DNA of 64,000 nt from Zygnema cylindricum (GCA_037447655.1 JBBHKE010001606.1:68830-132829), one strand, 5' to 3'. Counted from the stretch's first letter, positions 31,771 through 43,090 are shown. A program made the numbers and translations. The notes: a model not told the origin generated them from the sequence alone.

Positions 31771-32427
31771 CTAGATAGAATCAGCGATATCGTTGGAGTA
31801 TTTGAACAGCTCCGAGGGGGTTGAGGCAGAGTAGACGCGATAGCATCTAGACACCGGAACAGTCGTTTTTCCCCGGTTCCACAAATCCAAGGGGACCACC
31901 ACTTTTGTTCCTTCCGGATCCTCAGGGTCTGAGAATCTAACTTGTTCTTTCCATACGCTCAACTCCATGTTCAACCTTGTCCACGTAGCCATACCCAGCA
32001 AAATTTCAAATTGCTTACCTTCCACCACTAGGAAGGGAAGCCGAATCTGCACGTGCTGGCCTGCGTCGTCAGCAAATTCGATTTCCATGGCTTTTATGAT
32101 CCCATATACGGGTTGGCTGCCACTGCTGACTGTGCTCAAGCATATGTCACTTGGACTGATTTTTGGCCGGAGTTCCTCGTGCATTTGTTGTAACGCTGAT
32201 GTAGTTATTAAGTTTGGAAGAGCTCCGGTATCCACCACTGCATCCTGGTACCCGCCGTATCCATTAAGTTTAAAATCTCCCGTCCTGTTGAGAATAAGAG
32301 CCACCGAAAGGGCCTTATAATCCCTATTTGCCATAGACGTTTTTGGTTCTACCGACATGAAGACTGTCTTGGGCGGTTCTGCCAACGCGACCCTTTTCCT
32401 CCTAGTGTGAATTTCTTCCCCTAATGC
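31771..32427 (-). CDS. Retropepsin-type protease of the methyltransferase element
   Basis: About 218 codons between two UAGs, with a Met at 32385. Active site AVVDTGALPNLI near residues 48-59 (from the Met), flap region VSSGSQPVYG, and the C-terminal ILLG block FEILLGMATW, all in the order of clan AA aspartic proteases. It should mature Gag and Pol in the particle. No independent start context is evident, and the frame is continuous with Gag upstream and the methyltransferase downstream, so expression by stop-codon readthrough is plausible. Confidence 0.85.
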   Translation of the reverse strand, partial: ALGEEIHTRRKRVALAEPPKTVFMSVEPKTSMANRDYKALSVALILNRTGDFKLNGYGGYQDAVVDTGALPNLITTSALQQMHEELRPKISPSDICLSTVSSGSQPVYGIIKAMEIEFADDAGQHVQIRLPFLVVEGKQFEILLGMATWTRLNMELSVWKEQVRFSDPEDPEGTKVVVPLDLWNRGKTTVPVSRCYRVYSASTPSELFKYSNDIADSI

Positions 32428-35400
32428 CTAAATGAGGGTTTCTTCGTGCAGATTGTGGGAGGAAGCCAGCGTTTTGATATGCGTCAAGGCGTAGGGCATT
32501 AAGTGTCGTACTAGCATAATTGCCGGTTTCGAGGAAGGAGGGAGAGCTTTGGGCGATGAAATGGGTGAGTCCTCGTCTTCCGATTTCTCCTGTCCCCCCC
32601 CCCCTGCTTCCTCACTCTCTGCGTCAGAATTCCCCGTAGGAGGTGTAACTGGCGGATCTGGGGACGGTCTCTCAGCCATGTATCTGTCAAACCACTCCTG
32701 ATCTGTTTCAGTGGTTGAAGTGTTTTCTTTTGACTGTGTCTTCTTGTATTCTTCAAAACCGGGAGGAAGTTTCTTCGGAGCCGGAGGAGGCGGGTTAGTC
32801 GGCTTGAGTCCCAGTCCAACGTTACTCTTTAGAAGTACTGCTCGCGGGGTAAAGGATAAGGGGCCGGTGGCTTTGCGACTGTGGTCCTTTTGTTCCATCG
32901 GTTGTTTGTCTTTTCTTTGGGAGGACGTTGTAGAGCGCAGTTGCCTGCGACTGTCCCCTACACCAACGTTCCATGCTCCGGACAGAAACGTCCTAGCATG
33001 CTGAGCCTTTGGAGGCTCCATATCCCAACCCATCGGGTCATCCTCATATCCACCCAACGTGGTCTGCTGCTCCAGCTCCGCTAGCTTTTGTAGTAGTTCT
33101 TGCTTTTGTTCCTGCAGTTTCTGAGCCGGCGTAAGAGGTTGAGGTGTGCGGGCAGAGGATCTCAGTCGGAGAGCGGCCAGTTCTGTTGCCAAAGCGGCCA
33201 ACTGAGTGCTCTGTTGCTGAATGATATGTTCCGGTGTCAGTCTGCTGGGCCGCGGTTCATTTGGAGATCGTCCCCATGGATACAAAAGTTGCAGTGGCAG
33301 AGGATTAACGACAGTTTCCCCTTCGCCTGTAAACAATGCATACTGCGTCATTTCCTTCGGAACCCCATTTTTCCGAAAGCATTGCTCTTCTTTGTGGCCC
33401 ATGAACCCACAAGCTTCACATTTTGACCCTTCAGTAGTATACTTCCCCCTGAGCTCATTAGAGATTTGAGCGTCATCGAATTTCGGAAGTCTGATTTGTC
33501 TCAACGGGGATTGAGACATTTTGGCGGTTTCAGAGCGTGGAGTAGGTTTATAGGTTTCCTTAGTGACCGGGGTTCGGTCTCCTCCTCCGCCTCCTTGCTT
33601 GCGTTCTTGTTGTTTCCTTGTTCTTTCCGCCCGCTCCCTTTCAAACTCCTTCTGCTTGATGGCGAGTTCTGGTTTGAGCTTTCGGGGGCACCTCTTCCAT
33701 CCGTGACCTGGCTGGTTACAGTTCAGGCAATCGTAAAGAAAAACCTTTTCATCTCCCCCCATTGCAGGTTGTGGGCGGGCCTCCGCTTCTTGTTTCCCCT
33801 TAAGCTTCCGCAAAGCTTGCAATTCTGTTTGTTCGTCATGGCTGAGCGGTGTTTCCCCGGCGAAACCTGCAAAGTTGGCTCTGGATTTCCCGGTAACAGC
33901 CTTTTCTCGTGCCTCGCTATTAACAAAATGATCATACAATTTCATAGCAGCCAATGAAATTTCTTGAGCTGTGGGATTCCGATCGTGTATAGCCTGACTG
34001 GCGCTCCAATTGTCCAGGGCTGCCTGTCCTGTTGGCCCGAAGGAATTTCGAACAGCGACATAATATTTGGTGGCCATAGCTGGTGTTTCGATGGTGGACA
34101 GTTTGGTCTTCTGGCAGAGGCTGGAGAGGCGGTTGAACAACGTCTGGGGAGTTTCATTCTTCAAACAGCGGAAGTCTGTGAACTCCTTGATTGCAGTTTC
34201 GTTCCTTTCGGTGTAAAGGAGTCTCCAAGCGTCCAGAAGAGTGGTACAGGGATTAGGATTGGCAACCATCCTGGTGGCTGCTTCGGCTTCCTGTACCGCC
34301 TGCAGGTGGTTGACATAGGCCCTGCCTTGGGCCTGAAGTTTCATATCCATGGTGAAAGTGGCGGTGAGAGGAGCTGCGGCTGCGGCAGCCAAGTCGGCTG
34401 CTGCCTGAAGAGCCTCGGCGTCCAGAACCGGATCCGATATTTTGATACTGGGGGCCATTAACAAAGGTTGACGCTCCTTATAATCGGCCAAAGCTCCTCC
34501 GGCTAGATAATTTACCATCATCGGAAACAGGGTTGTTTCAAAATCTGCTGGAATGGCCCCTCCCCTGTATTTGTTAATTTCGGACTGCGTGAAGGATTTC
34601 CACAGCAGCTCAAAATCAGAGAAGGCAATTCCCGAGTTGTCCCCGGTGAAGATCCGGACGTCTCCCATTTCTTTTTCCTCCTCTGCAAGGTTGGTGAACT
34701 GTGAAGAGGATGGTCCGGTTGGGCTAACAAACTGGACCGGTGAAATTACCCCTAGATCTGCGTTGTCTGGCTCGGGCCCGCCTCCTTCTCCGGTAGAGGG
34801 AGCGGTCTGACGAGAGATGGCACTCCCCCCCACTGAGGAAGTTATGGTTACGGGTGGAATAGTGAGATGACCAGTATCTCCTGGGAGTTGGCCCTTGGGA
34901 AACGAGGAGCTTATCACCTTGGGAAAAGCTGCCCGAAGTCCTGCTCCTCTATACCCAGGAGAGGCCCGTTCCTCCCGTTGAAGTTTTTCCACCGAGGGAA
35001 TGTGGAGAATGGGTTTAGTCACCGGTGGTCGTTGAGGGATTGGTGGAGATGACGGAGGGCTACGAGGTAAAGGTGTCTGTCTCCGTGTACGTTTTGTGGA
35101 GGTTTTTGGGGGAGGAGTTCCTTTGCTAGAACCGGGAGAACATCGGTGAGGAGGAGAGTAGGCAGGAACGTCGTACTTGTAGGGTAAGACGGGTGGTCCC
35201 GGTGACCCACGGACTGCAGCGGGCGGAGTAACAGAAGGCGAAGGAGAGGATGCCTGAGGTGGCGATGGAGGAGGAGTAGTAAGTCCGAGGGAAATGTGTA
35301 GTCTCCGGTCTGGTTGTAGCTGCACCACGGCCTCCACGGTAGAAAATCCTTTGACCGAGACAAATGTGGGGAGATCTGTAGCTGCGGCGACCGGATCACT

Positions 35401-35703
35401 CGGCAAATCTGCACCCAACCCCTTTTTGTTAGGCCCTGTTGTTTCCTCCCCTTTTCGCTGAAGAGGAGATTCTGGTCTTCGTTTGCTGGAAGTCCGGGGA
35501 TCTCGCGTGACAGGGGGAGTTGCCTGATCCAGAGGTGGTAATTCCGCCGCGGGACCTGTTCTACGGGGAGGTGCTACCTGTCCACTAAGGATTCCCCCAA
35601 ATCTCCGTCTAGCCTCCCGTATCAGGATCAGCTCCTGTTCGAATGCTTTCTTCCTTTCCTCTTTAAGGGCATCCCAATTTATTGCGACGGGTCCGGCCCC
35701 CAC
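32428..35703 (-). CDS. gag: Large Gag polyprotein with two zinc knuckles
   Basis: 1091 codons from Met 35703 (the true start is probably upstream in another frame, see 35753). Pro/Ser-rich disordered N-terminal 330 residues; a capsid-like helical domain at about 345-620 (IFTGDNSGIAFSDFELLW, then ETPQTLFNRLSSLCQ, AAMKLYDHFVN); zinc knuckle 1 CLNCNQPGHGWKRC near residue 660 and knuckle 2 CEACGFMGHKEEQC near 760, both perfect CX2CX4HX4C; a Gln/Leu-rich coiled coil near 850-885; a Pro-rich acidic tail. Far longer than a typical Gag. It ends at UAG GCA TTA, after which the same frame runs into protease. Confidence 0.88.
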   Translation of the reverse strand: MGAGPVAINWDALKEERKKAFEQELILIREARRRFGGILSGQVAPPRRTGPAAELPPLDQATPPVTRDPRTSSKRRPESPLQRKGEETTGPNKKGLGADLPSDPVAAATDLPTFVSVKGFSTVEAVVQLQPDRRLHISLGLTTPPPSPPQASSPSPSVTPPAAVRGSPGPPVLPYKYDVPAYSPPHRCSPGSSKGTPPPKTSTKRTRRQTPLPRSPPSSPPIPQRPPVTKPILHIPSVEKLQREERASPGYRGAGLRAAFPKVISSSFPKGQLPGDTGHLTIPPVTITSSVGGSAISRQTAPSTGEGGGPEPDNADLGVISPVQFVSPTGPSSSQFTNLAEEEKEMGDVRIFTGDNSGIAFSDFELLWKSFTQSEINKYRGGAIPADFETTLFPMMVNYLAGGALADYKERQPLLMAPSIKISDPVLDAEALQAAADLAAAAAAPLTATFTMDMKLQAQGRAYVNHLQAVQEAEAATRMVANPNPCTTLLDAWRLLYTERNETAIKEFTDFRCLKNETPQTLFNRLSSLCQKTKLSTIETPAMATKYYVAVRNSFGPTGQAALDNWSASQAIHDRNPTAQEISLAAMKLYDHFVNSEAREKAVTGKSRANFAGFAGETPLSHDEQTELQALRKLKGKQEAEARPQPAMGGDEKVFLYDCLNCNQPGHGWKRCPRKLKPELAIKQKEFERERAERTRKQQERKQGGGGGDRTPVTKETYKPTPRSETAKMSQSPLRQIRLPKFDDAQISNELRGKYTTEGSKCEACGFMGHKEEQCFRKNGVPKEMTQYALFTGEGETVVNPLPLQLLYPWGRSPNEPRPSRLTPEHIIQQQSTQLAALATELAALRLRSSARTPQPLTPAQKLQEQKQELLQKLAELEQQTTLGGYEDDPMGWDMEPPKAQHARTFLSGAWNVGVGDSRRQLRSTTSSQRKDKQPMEQKDHSRKATGPLSFTPRAVLLKSNVGLGLKPTNPPPPAPKKLPPGFEEYKKTQSKENTSTTETDQEWFDRYMAERPSPDPPVTPPTGNSDAESEEAGGGGQEKSEDEDSPISSPKALPPSSKPAIMLVRHLMPYALTHIKTLASSHNLHEETLI

Positions 35704-35752
35704 CGTAGCCTTATTCGCGATCGCAGAATCTCAACCAATTTCTGGGTGCTGC

Positions 35753-36727
35753 TCACCACACCCGAGAGATCCGCAATCCCGAAACCGGGTACCTCTGGGT
35801 CCGTAGGCCTTGAACGCCATAGTCTTTCGGATGGTCGGACAACTGGTGCGGAAGGAGACATGAACTTGGGGAAATTGAGGCAAAAGGAAAGAACAACTCT
35901 TCTTTGACTAGGGGAGCAAATCGACCTTTGCTATCCTTATGGTTGAACCGGAAATCTCTCTTAGGCTCAGGTATCTTCCGCTTGCTACTCCCTTCCCTGG
36001 TCCGGCCCCGAGAAGTTGCTCTGCCCCTAGAAAGTCTACTGGTAGCAATTTCCTGAGATATGGTGGGCTGTTGTCGTGCAGTAGACGGCATCTCCGGTTG
36101 CTCTCGGGCTGAGATGGGAGAGCCACTCTCGGACGAGCTACTCAAGATCTCCACTACTCCTCCCACTGGGCGTATGATCCGGGCTCGGTCGCTTCTGGCA
36201 ACCCGCTGCACCAGCTCCTTCTTAACCTTCAACTCATGAATATTGTGAAGGGCTAGAATCTCCTTACGACCGGATCGGTTAGGATCCGACAAGAGTTCAG
36301 GATCCATGTATGTCTCCACTATTGGAGCCTTGGATGTGGTATAACGTACCACCTCGGGGGGGTGGCCTGGGACCGCTTCCTTGTGAGTCAAACCCTTTCT
36401 ACGAGATCGGGGAGATAAAGGTTGTCTTTCTACCTTCCCAGTGGCCCTAGCCCTAGCGGCCTCGGACAACGTCGGAAAGTTTTCAGGGGAAAAGACTGGA
36501 GGAGGTGGAGGTGAGGGTCGCCTCTTTGTCGGCCTCGGAGGAGTCCCGACGACAACCGGCTGGGGCATCATCCCCTTAAGAAACTGTTCAATGTTCAAAG
36601 CAGAGGTGAAAGGGACCGATTCCTCAGGCACCTGGGACTCTTCCTCTTGTGCCACCCCTTCTTGTCTTTCCTGTTCTTCCGGACTAACACCGGAAGGATC
36701 CCTATCCGGAGATTCTCCTCCTCCCAT
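35753..36727 (-). pseudogene. N-terminal extension of the same Gag, frameshifted
   Basis: 324 codons from ATG 36727, Pro/Arg/Ser-rich and without a recognised domain except a basic RGRATSRGRTR patch. After about residue 280 (KGRFAPLVKEELF) the likely continuation moves to another frame (35861-35679: FPKFMSPSAPVVRPSERLWR) and again to the 35703 frame. Two indels or programmed shifts therefore separate it from the main Gag. Whether this was one protein or a separate ORF1 cannot be decided here. Confidence 0.55.
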
Positions 36728-36959
36728 GACTTACACGAGCAAAGGAGCTAGATCTCTCGGATAAAATACACCACCCTAAGCAGCTTATCCTCTTAAACAA
36801 AAGGGGACAGGTCGGCTTTTCAGTACTGTGCTCCTCCGCTGGAAGCCCACTAAATGCCACACTCCCAGCTACTCTCCAAAGAATAGGAAGGAAATGAGAG
36901 TCGTCCGATCCTTTCCGCAAAAACTCCGGACAACCCCAAAGATGACCACAAGAGTGTGC

Positions 36960-38045
36960 AAATAACTCCCACGCAGAAATATAGAAATAATAAATATCAG
37001 CTTTTCAGATTAAACAATATCACCTTGACCCAGAGAATGAAATTAAAGATAGAAATGAATGATAATGGTGAAGCGAATTCACATACCTCGGAGTGCAACG
37101 ATGGCCAAACTCAGCAGAAGAAACCTCTCCCAATGGCCCCGAAGACCGGTATGAGTCTCCGTCAACCCTCCCGGTTCCACCGCAAGGATCCGACAAGACT
37201 CTTCTTAGTTTCAAACAGCGAAAGTCCAAACCGCCCAAAGAGGGGATAGTGCCAACTACCCACCCGTGCTACTGTCTCCACAAAAGACAATCCAAAACAA
37301 AGATGGCAATAGAGTCCACGACACAATACAACCGTTCTCCAACAGAAAGATTGATTATAATTATCTGGGGGTTTTCTCAGGAGACAGTACTGAAAAGCAA
37401 CCTGTCTCCTTCGGCCCCAAGTGCTTTATACAATTTGAGTTTGTCCTACTGCAAGTTCCAAAGTCAAAGCAATTTAACAAGCCAATCAGCGGCCAACAAT
37501 TGTTATCGTCCTGACATAAGACAAAACAGACTGTACAACACTCAGGGCTAAAATATAGACGACTGGTTTCGGCTGAATTGGCGGCCGAAGGTCCTTCTAT
37601 AATACACAAAATGGAAACAAAGTTCTGACTCGACGTGAAACCGCCTAACTTTGTCCCTACGTCATAAATGCTTTGCCCGGTGGTTGGGCCTGAACTAACA
37701 TCCTACTGACAGCTAACAGTAAGATCTACGGGATAATCCCAAATGTGACGTGTCGTTCTCTAAGGTATCCCTCTGCTAGAGCTACATAGAACACACACTA
37801 TAATGGATCAGACACTTGGCACCGGACTAACTCCTCAGATCGACCTCCGTTTAAGGGGAACTAAAGTGCGTAGTGTTCCAAGATGAAAATAGAAAGATCT
37901 GATGGTCCTTTTCCTTCTCAGTACGCTAGAGTCCGTACAAAGTGGAATGAAGCCCCGGAACTCCTGGGAGTGCAAATGTGCCGAAGATGCACACGCGCTT
38001 GACAAAGCTGCGGACACCGAAGGTTCCACTAGTACCATACCTTTT
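36960..38045 (-). repeat. LTR/leader region of the methyltransferase element
   Basis: Reverse-complement match to 8448-9470 at many anchors (see that entry). The sense strand carries TTGTATAAAGCACTTGG, a TATA-like box near 37425-37435. Exact LTR ends, PBS and target duplication could not be fixed. The region 36728-36959 is leader, open in one frame (72 codons) without meaning. Confidence 0.65.
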
Positions 38046-38089
38046 GACGATACTATCGGGAGAGGGGTCGCCTTTTTCTAATTGTCATC

Positions 38090-38655
38090 GTTGATTCATG
38101 GGGTATGTTAATCTTGCTTTGCTACATTTCACATTTTCTATCTTTTATTCTCCATTTTGGGGCAAGGAGATATTATTAAATCTGGAAAGCCAATCATATT
38201 GATTTATATATATCTACGTGGTAGTGCATTTGTGTCTTCCTCTAGAGTTCTCTTTGCTTTGGAGTGACAGATCTGGAGTAAAGTGAAACCCCCTGGATCA
38301 GGACAGTGGGTTTTGAGGCAACACGTGCGATAGACTTCCCGTAGACAACGCACTAATTGGGATATCAGCCCGATTACAAAGACCCAAATCCATTTCCCGG
38401 GCCAAGGGGGGGGGGGGGGGGGGGGAGGGAGGGGGAGGGGATAACTTTTGCCTTCCCCTTGCGCTCATCCCTATTCCATGTCCAAGTATCTCCCTTGTTT
38501 TGCATGCATATCTATGGGAGGGATGTGGGCAGCAGTGGGTATGATCATCATTTTGGGGAGCATTCGCATTCCGGGTTTATTTGCAAGAGTCTAATGCCAA
38601 CGACTACGGGCTGTGGGCCCTTCCCTCACCTTAATCAGGCATGCTCGACAAGGGT
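38090..38655 (+). repeat. Second leader fragment of the methyltransferase family, opposite orientation
   Basis: 38150-38380 matches 9430-9640 (GGCAAGG.GATATTATTAA, TTCTCTTTG, GTGG.TTTTGAG), followed by the GC-rich block shared with 9641-9920. It lies head to head with 36960-38045. The 38406-38425 stretch is G20. Confidence 0.6.
38406..38425 (+). repeat. G20 homopolymer
   Basis: Twenty consecutive G, flanked by AGGGAGGGGGAGGGG. The equivalent place at 9713 has only nine G interrupted by A. Length may be unreliable in sequencing. Confidence 0.95.
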
Positions 38656-39460
38656 ATGATAGATATTTAAACAAATACACGCCGAATATTCCATTTAACT
38701 ACATTATATACCGCACGAAAAAAAGGATACTGACACTTATTTCGACGATCGGTATCAAAAGTCAACATTGATCGACGACTGTGGTGCGAGCCAAGATTTC
38801 GCAATGGCGGCTTTGGCGTTTTTGACGCCGCCACTCCGGATGACACGTGACAATATCTTAGAGGATTGCGGGATCTCCGGAATGCAAGATGACAATTCCA
38901 AATATGACAAATGTCAAATTATGACGATGTCGTACAAAGACCATACACGAAGTACTCCGACACCTGTACTTTTTTGTATGGTACAGTCATGGAATTGGTG
39001 CGTACCTCAGTACTAGGAGGTTAAGAGAGTGGTTTACGACTTAGAATATTTTGGGTAAGAAGCCGCCTCTTCAAAGAGCACATTGTATGAAAGGCTAACT
39101 TTGAGTAGCCATAACTATAAACTCAGTTGACCATTTTTAGTGATTGTTTTTGCTGCCGTCTCAAGGGAGTCCATGCTACACATGGGTGTAGTCCGTCAGA
39201 GTGTTTGCGTGCAAGGGTGGCTACATTTCTAAGGGAAATTCAAAGTGGGAAATGTTATCCAAAACTCATTTTTAAAATTTTGCATTTTGAGGTGGAATTG
39301 AGCACACAGAAAGTCTTATTTCACAAGGGTGAAGCTGTAATGGGGTTTTGATTGTCAAGAAGTTAACCATTTGGGTTATATAAATTTGGAGTCTGCACTA
39401 TCTAGATTAGCTTCTTTGGATCTGCGAATTGTGTGTGGCAATGGAGCCCATCGAATTTGA
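38651..39460 (+). repeat. 5'-truncated LTR of B1
   Basis: Matches 48642-49450 from GGGTATGATAGATATTTAAAC on and lacks the first 340 bp. It keeps GTAC sites at 38932-39010, a mutated TATA (TGTATGAAAGG) and the gag ATG (39441). The terminal base pair reads GA instead of CA. Confidence 0.82.
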
Positions 39461-40213
39461 AGTTATGGGCCCACCATCTAGGGTGTCTTTGTTTGATGGA
39501 ACAGACTTCACTTATTGGGAGTTAATGATGAAAGGATTTCTTTTCGAAAATTACTTATAGGGATTTGTTTGGGGACAAATGAGGTGTCCGCCACCGAGCT
39601 TTGGAGGAACTCACTATGGAGAATCATCTGGGGCTTTCCAAAAAACCAATCGGAGTAAGGATGCAACATAAGGTGAAAGGAAAATCATTACCATAGAAGG
39701 GGGAGAAAAGGAGAAGGATAAAGGGACACAGATGGTAAGGGGAGCTAGGCTCTCGGCTACGGTTCCACTTGTGGGAATTATAACTGAACCAAAAACTAAA
39801 AAAAATTACAAAACAAAATTGGGAATATAAAACCACTATAGGAAAAAATCTCATACTTAGATATGTGTCTAAGTCCACAGCTATCACTCTTTTAAATCTA
39901 ACCAAGTCTTCGGAAATTTGGGAAACACTAATTGAGATATATAAGAGTGAGACTATACAGAGGAAGTAGTTAGTTAAACAAAAAATCGTGGCATATATTT
40001 ATAAAGGCGGTAGCATGATAGAGTTTTGCAATGATATTGTTGCATTATATGTTCAACTTGTTAGTGCAGGTTATGTAGAATCTAAGGTGAGAAATATTAA
40101 CACAATAATCATGAAACTTCCAGATGAGTACGAAGACATAATTTACCGTATGCAGGCAATGGGTTGCTCTCATGGACTTGGAGCATTAATACGAGGATGA
40201 TTATTGTGAAAGG
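39441..40213 (+). pseudogene. gag: B1 gag remnant
   Basis: ATG 39441 in the LTR, EVMGPPSR over the PBS, a stop at about 39558, several frameshifts, then a readable UBN2 Gag block 39988-40180 (YIYKGGSMIEFCNDI, MKLPDEYEDIIYRMQ). Interrupted by the C LTR at 40214. Confidence 0.75.
39461..39475 (+). promoter_or_regulatory. Primer-binding site of B1
   Basis: AGTTATGGGCCCACC, with the A of CCATC after it, matches the complement of the tRNA-iMet anticodon arm at all but the first base. Confidence 0.78.
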
Positions 40214-40971
40214 TGTTATTAACTTTAGTAAGTTTGAGTGAAGATAAATTGACGAGGACATGATTTAGTGAGTATGTAACTCCAATGGGAGTACACAAAA
40301 TCGGTGCACTTTAGGCACACGTGTCGATCCGTGAGAAAGTCAAGATTGATTGCTCCAGAAGAAGTACAGTTTCAATTGAGGACTGAACTTACACGTGGAG
40401 GTTTATCTTTGGTGATGCAGGAATACGTGGAAGGCAAACAAAGTCTGCCGTCATTTTTGGAAGAGAAATATTCACTATACCGTCATTTCAGCGGACGAAC
40501 TTTGACTGCGTACTCTTTTCATTTTAGAGGCTGTCTGATTGGTGAAAACATTTATGTACATTCGACAGTGTGAGTTTGTTGATGAAAAGTAGTGTACGGA
40601 TCGACCACAGTAGTTGTGGTACAGCGTGATCAGTTGTAGGCTCACTTGTCTATATAGGACTTAGATTAATTTAGGAAAGTAGGATTTTTGTATGGAAAAC
40701 TGCGAAGCAGTTTCTGAGTGTTTTTGAATTGTAAGATCTTTGTGATATTTTGGCAGAACCTTGTGGAATTCTTCATGTTTTTTCCTTGGTGTATATTTTA
40801 TATTGTGGCAAATTTGCAGACCTAGTGTGTGTCTAGTTTGCTTAGGGCTTCATTGTGAAGCTGGTCTTTTGTGGGATTTCGTGAGAGTTGCCTCTTTACA
40901 TATTTCATTGTCATGACAACTCTCGATGCTTCTTCATCTTCTTCAGTGGCTCCACTTGCCTCAAATCAACA
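40214..40971 (+). repeat. 5' LTR of C
   Basis: TGTTATTAACTTTAG to CAAATCAACA. TATATAGG at 40651-40658 is a likely TATA box. The gag ATG at 40913 is inside the LTR. Confidence 0.88.
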
Positions 40972-41700
40972 GGTCACGAGCCCTCCCTCACGGATCCCGG
41001 TGTTTAATAGGCAGAAGTATCTTTATTGGGTTGATTTGACTAAGTCTCACCTGAAACAAGTGAAATTATATGATGTGATTTCTGGTAATCTTCCTGACAC
41101 TTATCAGGATTTTGGAAAGGAAATTGAGGATGCATTGCATATTTTGAAGTTACTTCTTTCAGAAGATCTAAACATGACATATATCAATATCTATACCGCA
41201 TCTGAAATATGGACGGCTCTTAGTGAATCTTATGTTTTAGCCGGTGAGCAGAATGAGGTTCTAACTGCTGGAAAAATTTGGGACTATAAGTATACTGGGG
41301 GTGACATGAACTCATATTGTAATGGCTTAAAGCTTCTATTGTCGGAGAATGCATGCTCTGGGGGGAGATTTCCTCCTTATCATCAAGCTATGATTCTAAT
41401 GAGAGGGCTTCCTACTGAATATAAAGGAGCTGCGGAGAAGTTAAGAAGGTTAGACAAGAGTAAATGGAATATAACTGTAGCTCAGGCGTATATATTAGAT
41501 GAAGAGGCCACTCAGATAGCCTTAAATGGTGGTCAGTCAGTGGTAGCTTACAATGCACAGACATATATGCCGGCTGGATTTACTGGAAATTGAAACTTTA
41601 CCCCCAATCAAAATTATAGGCAATAGGATAGGTGTGTCTATTGCTTTGGTCAATGTCATGTTTTCCGGTTGTGTTCGGCATTTATAAAAGCGTTTGAAAC
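40913..41700 (+). pseudogene. gag: C gag
   Basis: From ATG 40913: a Ser-rich N-terminus, QQVTSPPSRIPVF (family motif QVMGPPSR with the PBS altered), KIWDYKYTGGDM, MILMRGLPTEYKGAAEKL and ILDEEA, then TGA at 41591 (expected Trp) and TAG at 41624 (expected Trp). The zinc knuckle CVYCFGQCHVFRLC at about 41635-41676 keeps CX2CX4HX4C. The open part of 227 codons is otherwise well preserved. Confidence 0.86.
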
Positions 41701-43090
41701 AGGAATTTATCGTACGGGGTGGAGGGTGCAGTCCGAGTACTCACCATCAAAAGTGGCGGCATCAAAACTGTCTGTTAAAAATGCGGCGTTCCTTGCATTT
41801 GATGAGACATCACAATACAAAGGGTCAGTGGAAAAGAAAGACGTGGTCAAATTTCCGCAATCGGATGATGATGAGTTTTTTGCTCTTGCAAAAGATCTCA
41901 TGGAGGGACCCCGAGAGAACGGGTGGATTATGGACTACGGATGCTCGTCTCACATGTGCGGCAATCGGGCTTACTTCAAAACGCTTACTCCAATTCCCAC
42001 TCGTCGGATTTATTACGCGGATGACAGCAGTATGGAGGCTATGGCAAAGGGAAGCGTGGAGTTAGCATGTGACATCAATGGTCAAGTTGTAAAAAGGACA
42101 TTGCATGATGTTCTCTATATCCCAAAGTTTACAAAAAAATTGTTTTCCACTTCGGTGGCGGAAATGAAAGGTTTTGAAATTTTACAAAAAAATGGAAAAA
42201 AGGTAGTAAGCGAAGATGGGAGAGTAGCTTTGGTAGGAACTAGAGGCACAAACTTGTTGTACCGGATAGACTTGGCTAATGAAATTGACTTTGCATACTC
42301 CAGTGTCCTTCCGGAAAATGTTTTGTGGGATAAGAGGCTCGGTCATGTCCATCATGAAAGGCTTAATAAAATATTAAAGCAAAATATGATAGATGGTGTT
42401 AATTTAGGCCAAACAGATTCTCATGTATGTGATGGGTGTGCTTTGGGAAAGCTTCATAAGCTGCCCTTTCTTTAGACAGCTCATAACTCGACAACGGACT
42501 CGCTGCAAATTATTCATTCAGATGTATGGGGACCGTCAACAGTTCCTTACCTCAGTGGCAGCAGGTTCTTGGTCACGTTTACAAATGATTTCTCAAGATA
42601 TAACAAGGTTTACTTTATGAAATAAAAGAGTGAAGTGCTCACTCACTTTAAACACTTTCGGGCATGGGCCGAAAAACTTCATGGGAAACCGATCCTTTCC
42701 CTTTGGTCCGACAACGGAGGGGAATATGTTTCTCATGCATTCTCGGACTATTTGAAAGAAAACGGCATTTCTGGACAATTAACAGTTCCTTATACTCCTG
42801 AACAGAATGGAGTATCCGAAAGACTGAACCAAACTCTAACGGAAAGTGCAAAATCTATGTTACTAGATAAAAGAATAGATTTCAAATTTTGGGGAGAGTC
42901 TCTCTCGTGTGCGTCGTATATTAGGAATAGAATAGAGAATAGAACAATGAAAGACAAAACACCATATGAGGTGTGGACAGGAAGAAAACGAAATGTCATC
43001 ATTTCCAAGTTTTTGGGATTAAATGTTTTATATTGGATAATCTCCAAATTTTTAAGCTTAGTCCGAAATCGATTCCCGAAAGGGATATGA
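41669..43090 (+). pseudogene. pol: C protease and integrase
   Basis: Protease site reads MDYGCSSHMC where working copia enzymes have DSGAS, so it is dead. GAG-pre-integrase HVHHERLNKIL and CDGCALGKLHKLPF, a TAG at 42473, a TAA at 42623, then the integrase core with IHSDVWGP, WSDNGGEY and NGVSERLN. Integrase continues to PYEVWTGRKR and frame is lost near 43010. Confidence 0.86.

Larger units (their letters stand above)
30791..38045 (-). mobile_element. LTR-type retroelement encoding Gag, protease and a DNA methyltransferase
   Basis: Minus strand: LTR/leader (36960-38045), Gag (36727-32428), retropepsin (32427-31771), C5-cytosine methyltransferase (31770-30805). RT, RNase H and integrase are absent, because the copy stops inside the methyltransferase target-recognition region. 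From 35703 to 30805 the frame is unbroken except for two UAG codons. Retroelements carrying C5 methyltransferases have been reported in charophytes (Klebsormidium) and dinoflagellates; the one here uses the FSGI/ENV-type domain. The LTR is inferred from the diverged copies at 8448 and 38090. Confidence 0.85.

Noticed and set aside
33100-34461. Plus-strand ORFs (108 to 165 codons) opposite the large Gag
   Set aside because: Shadows of the open Gag frame caused by its GC-rich codons; no motif.
40304-40573. 89-codon ORF near the left end of C
   Set aside because: Lies within the 5' LTR and is not kept in the 3' LTR copy.
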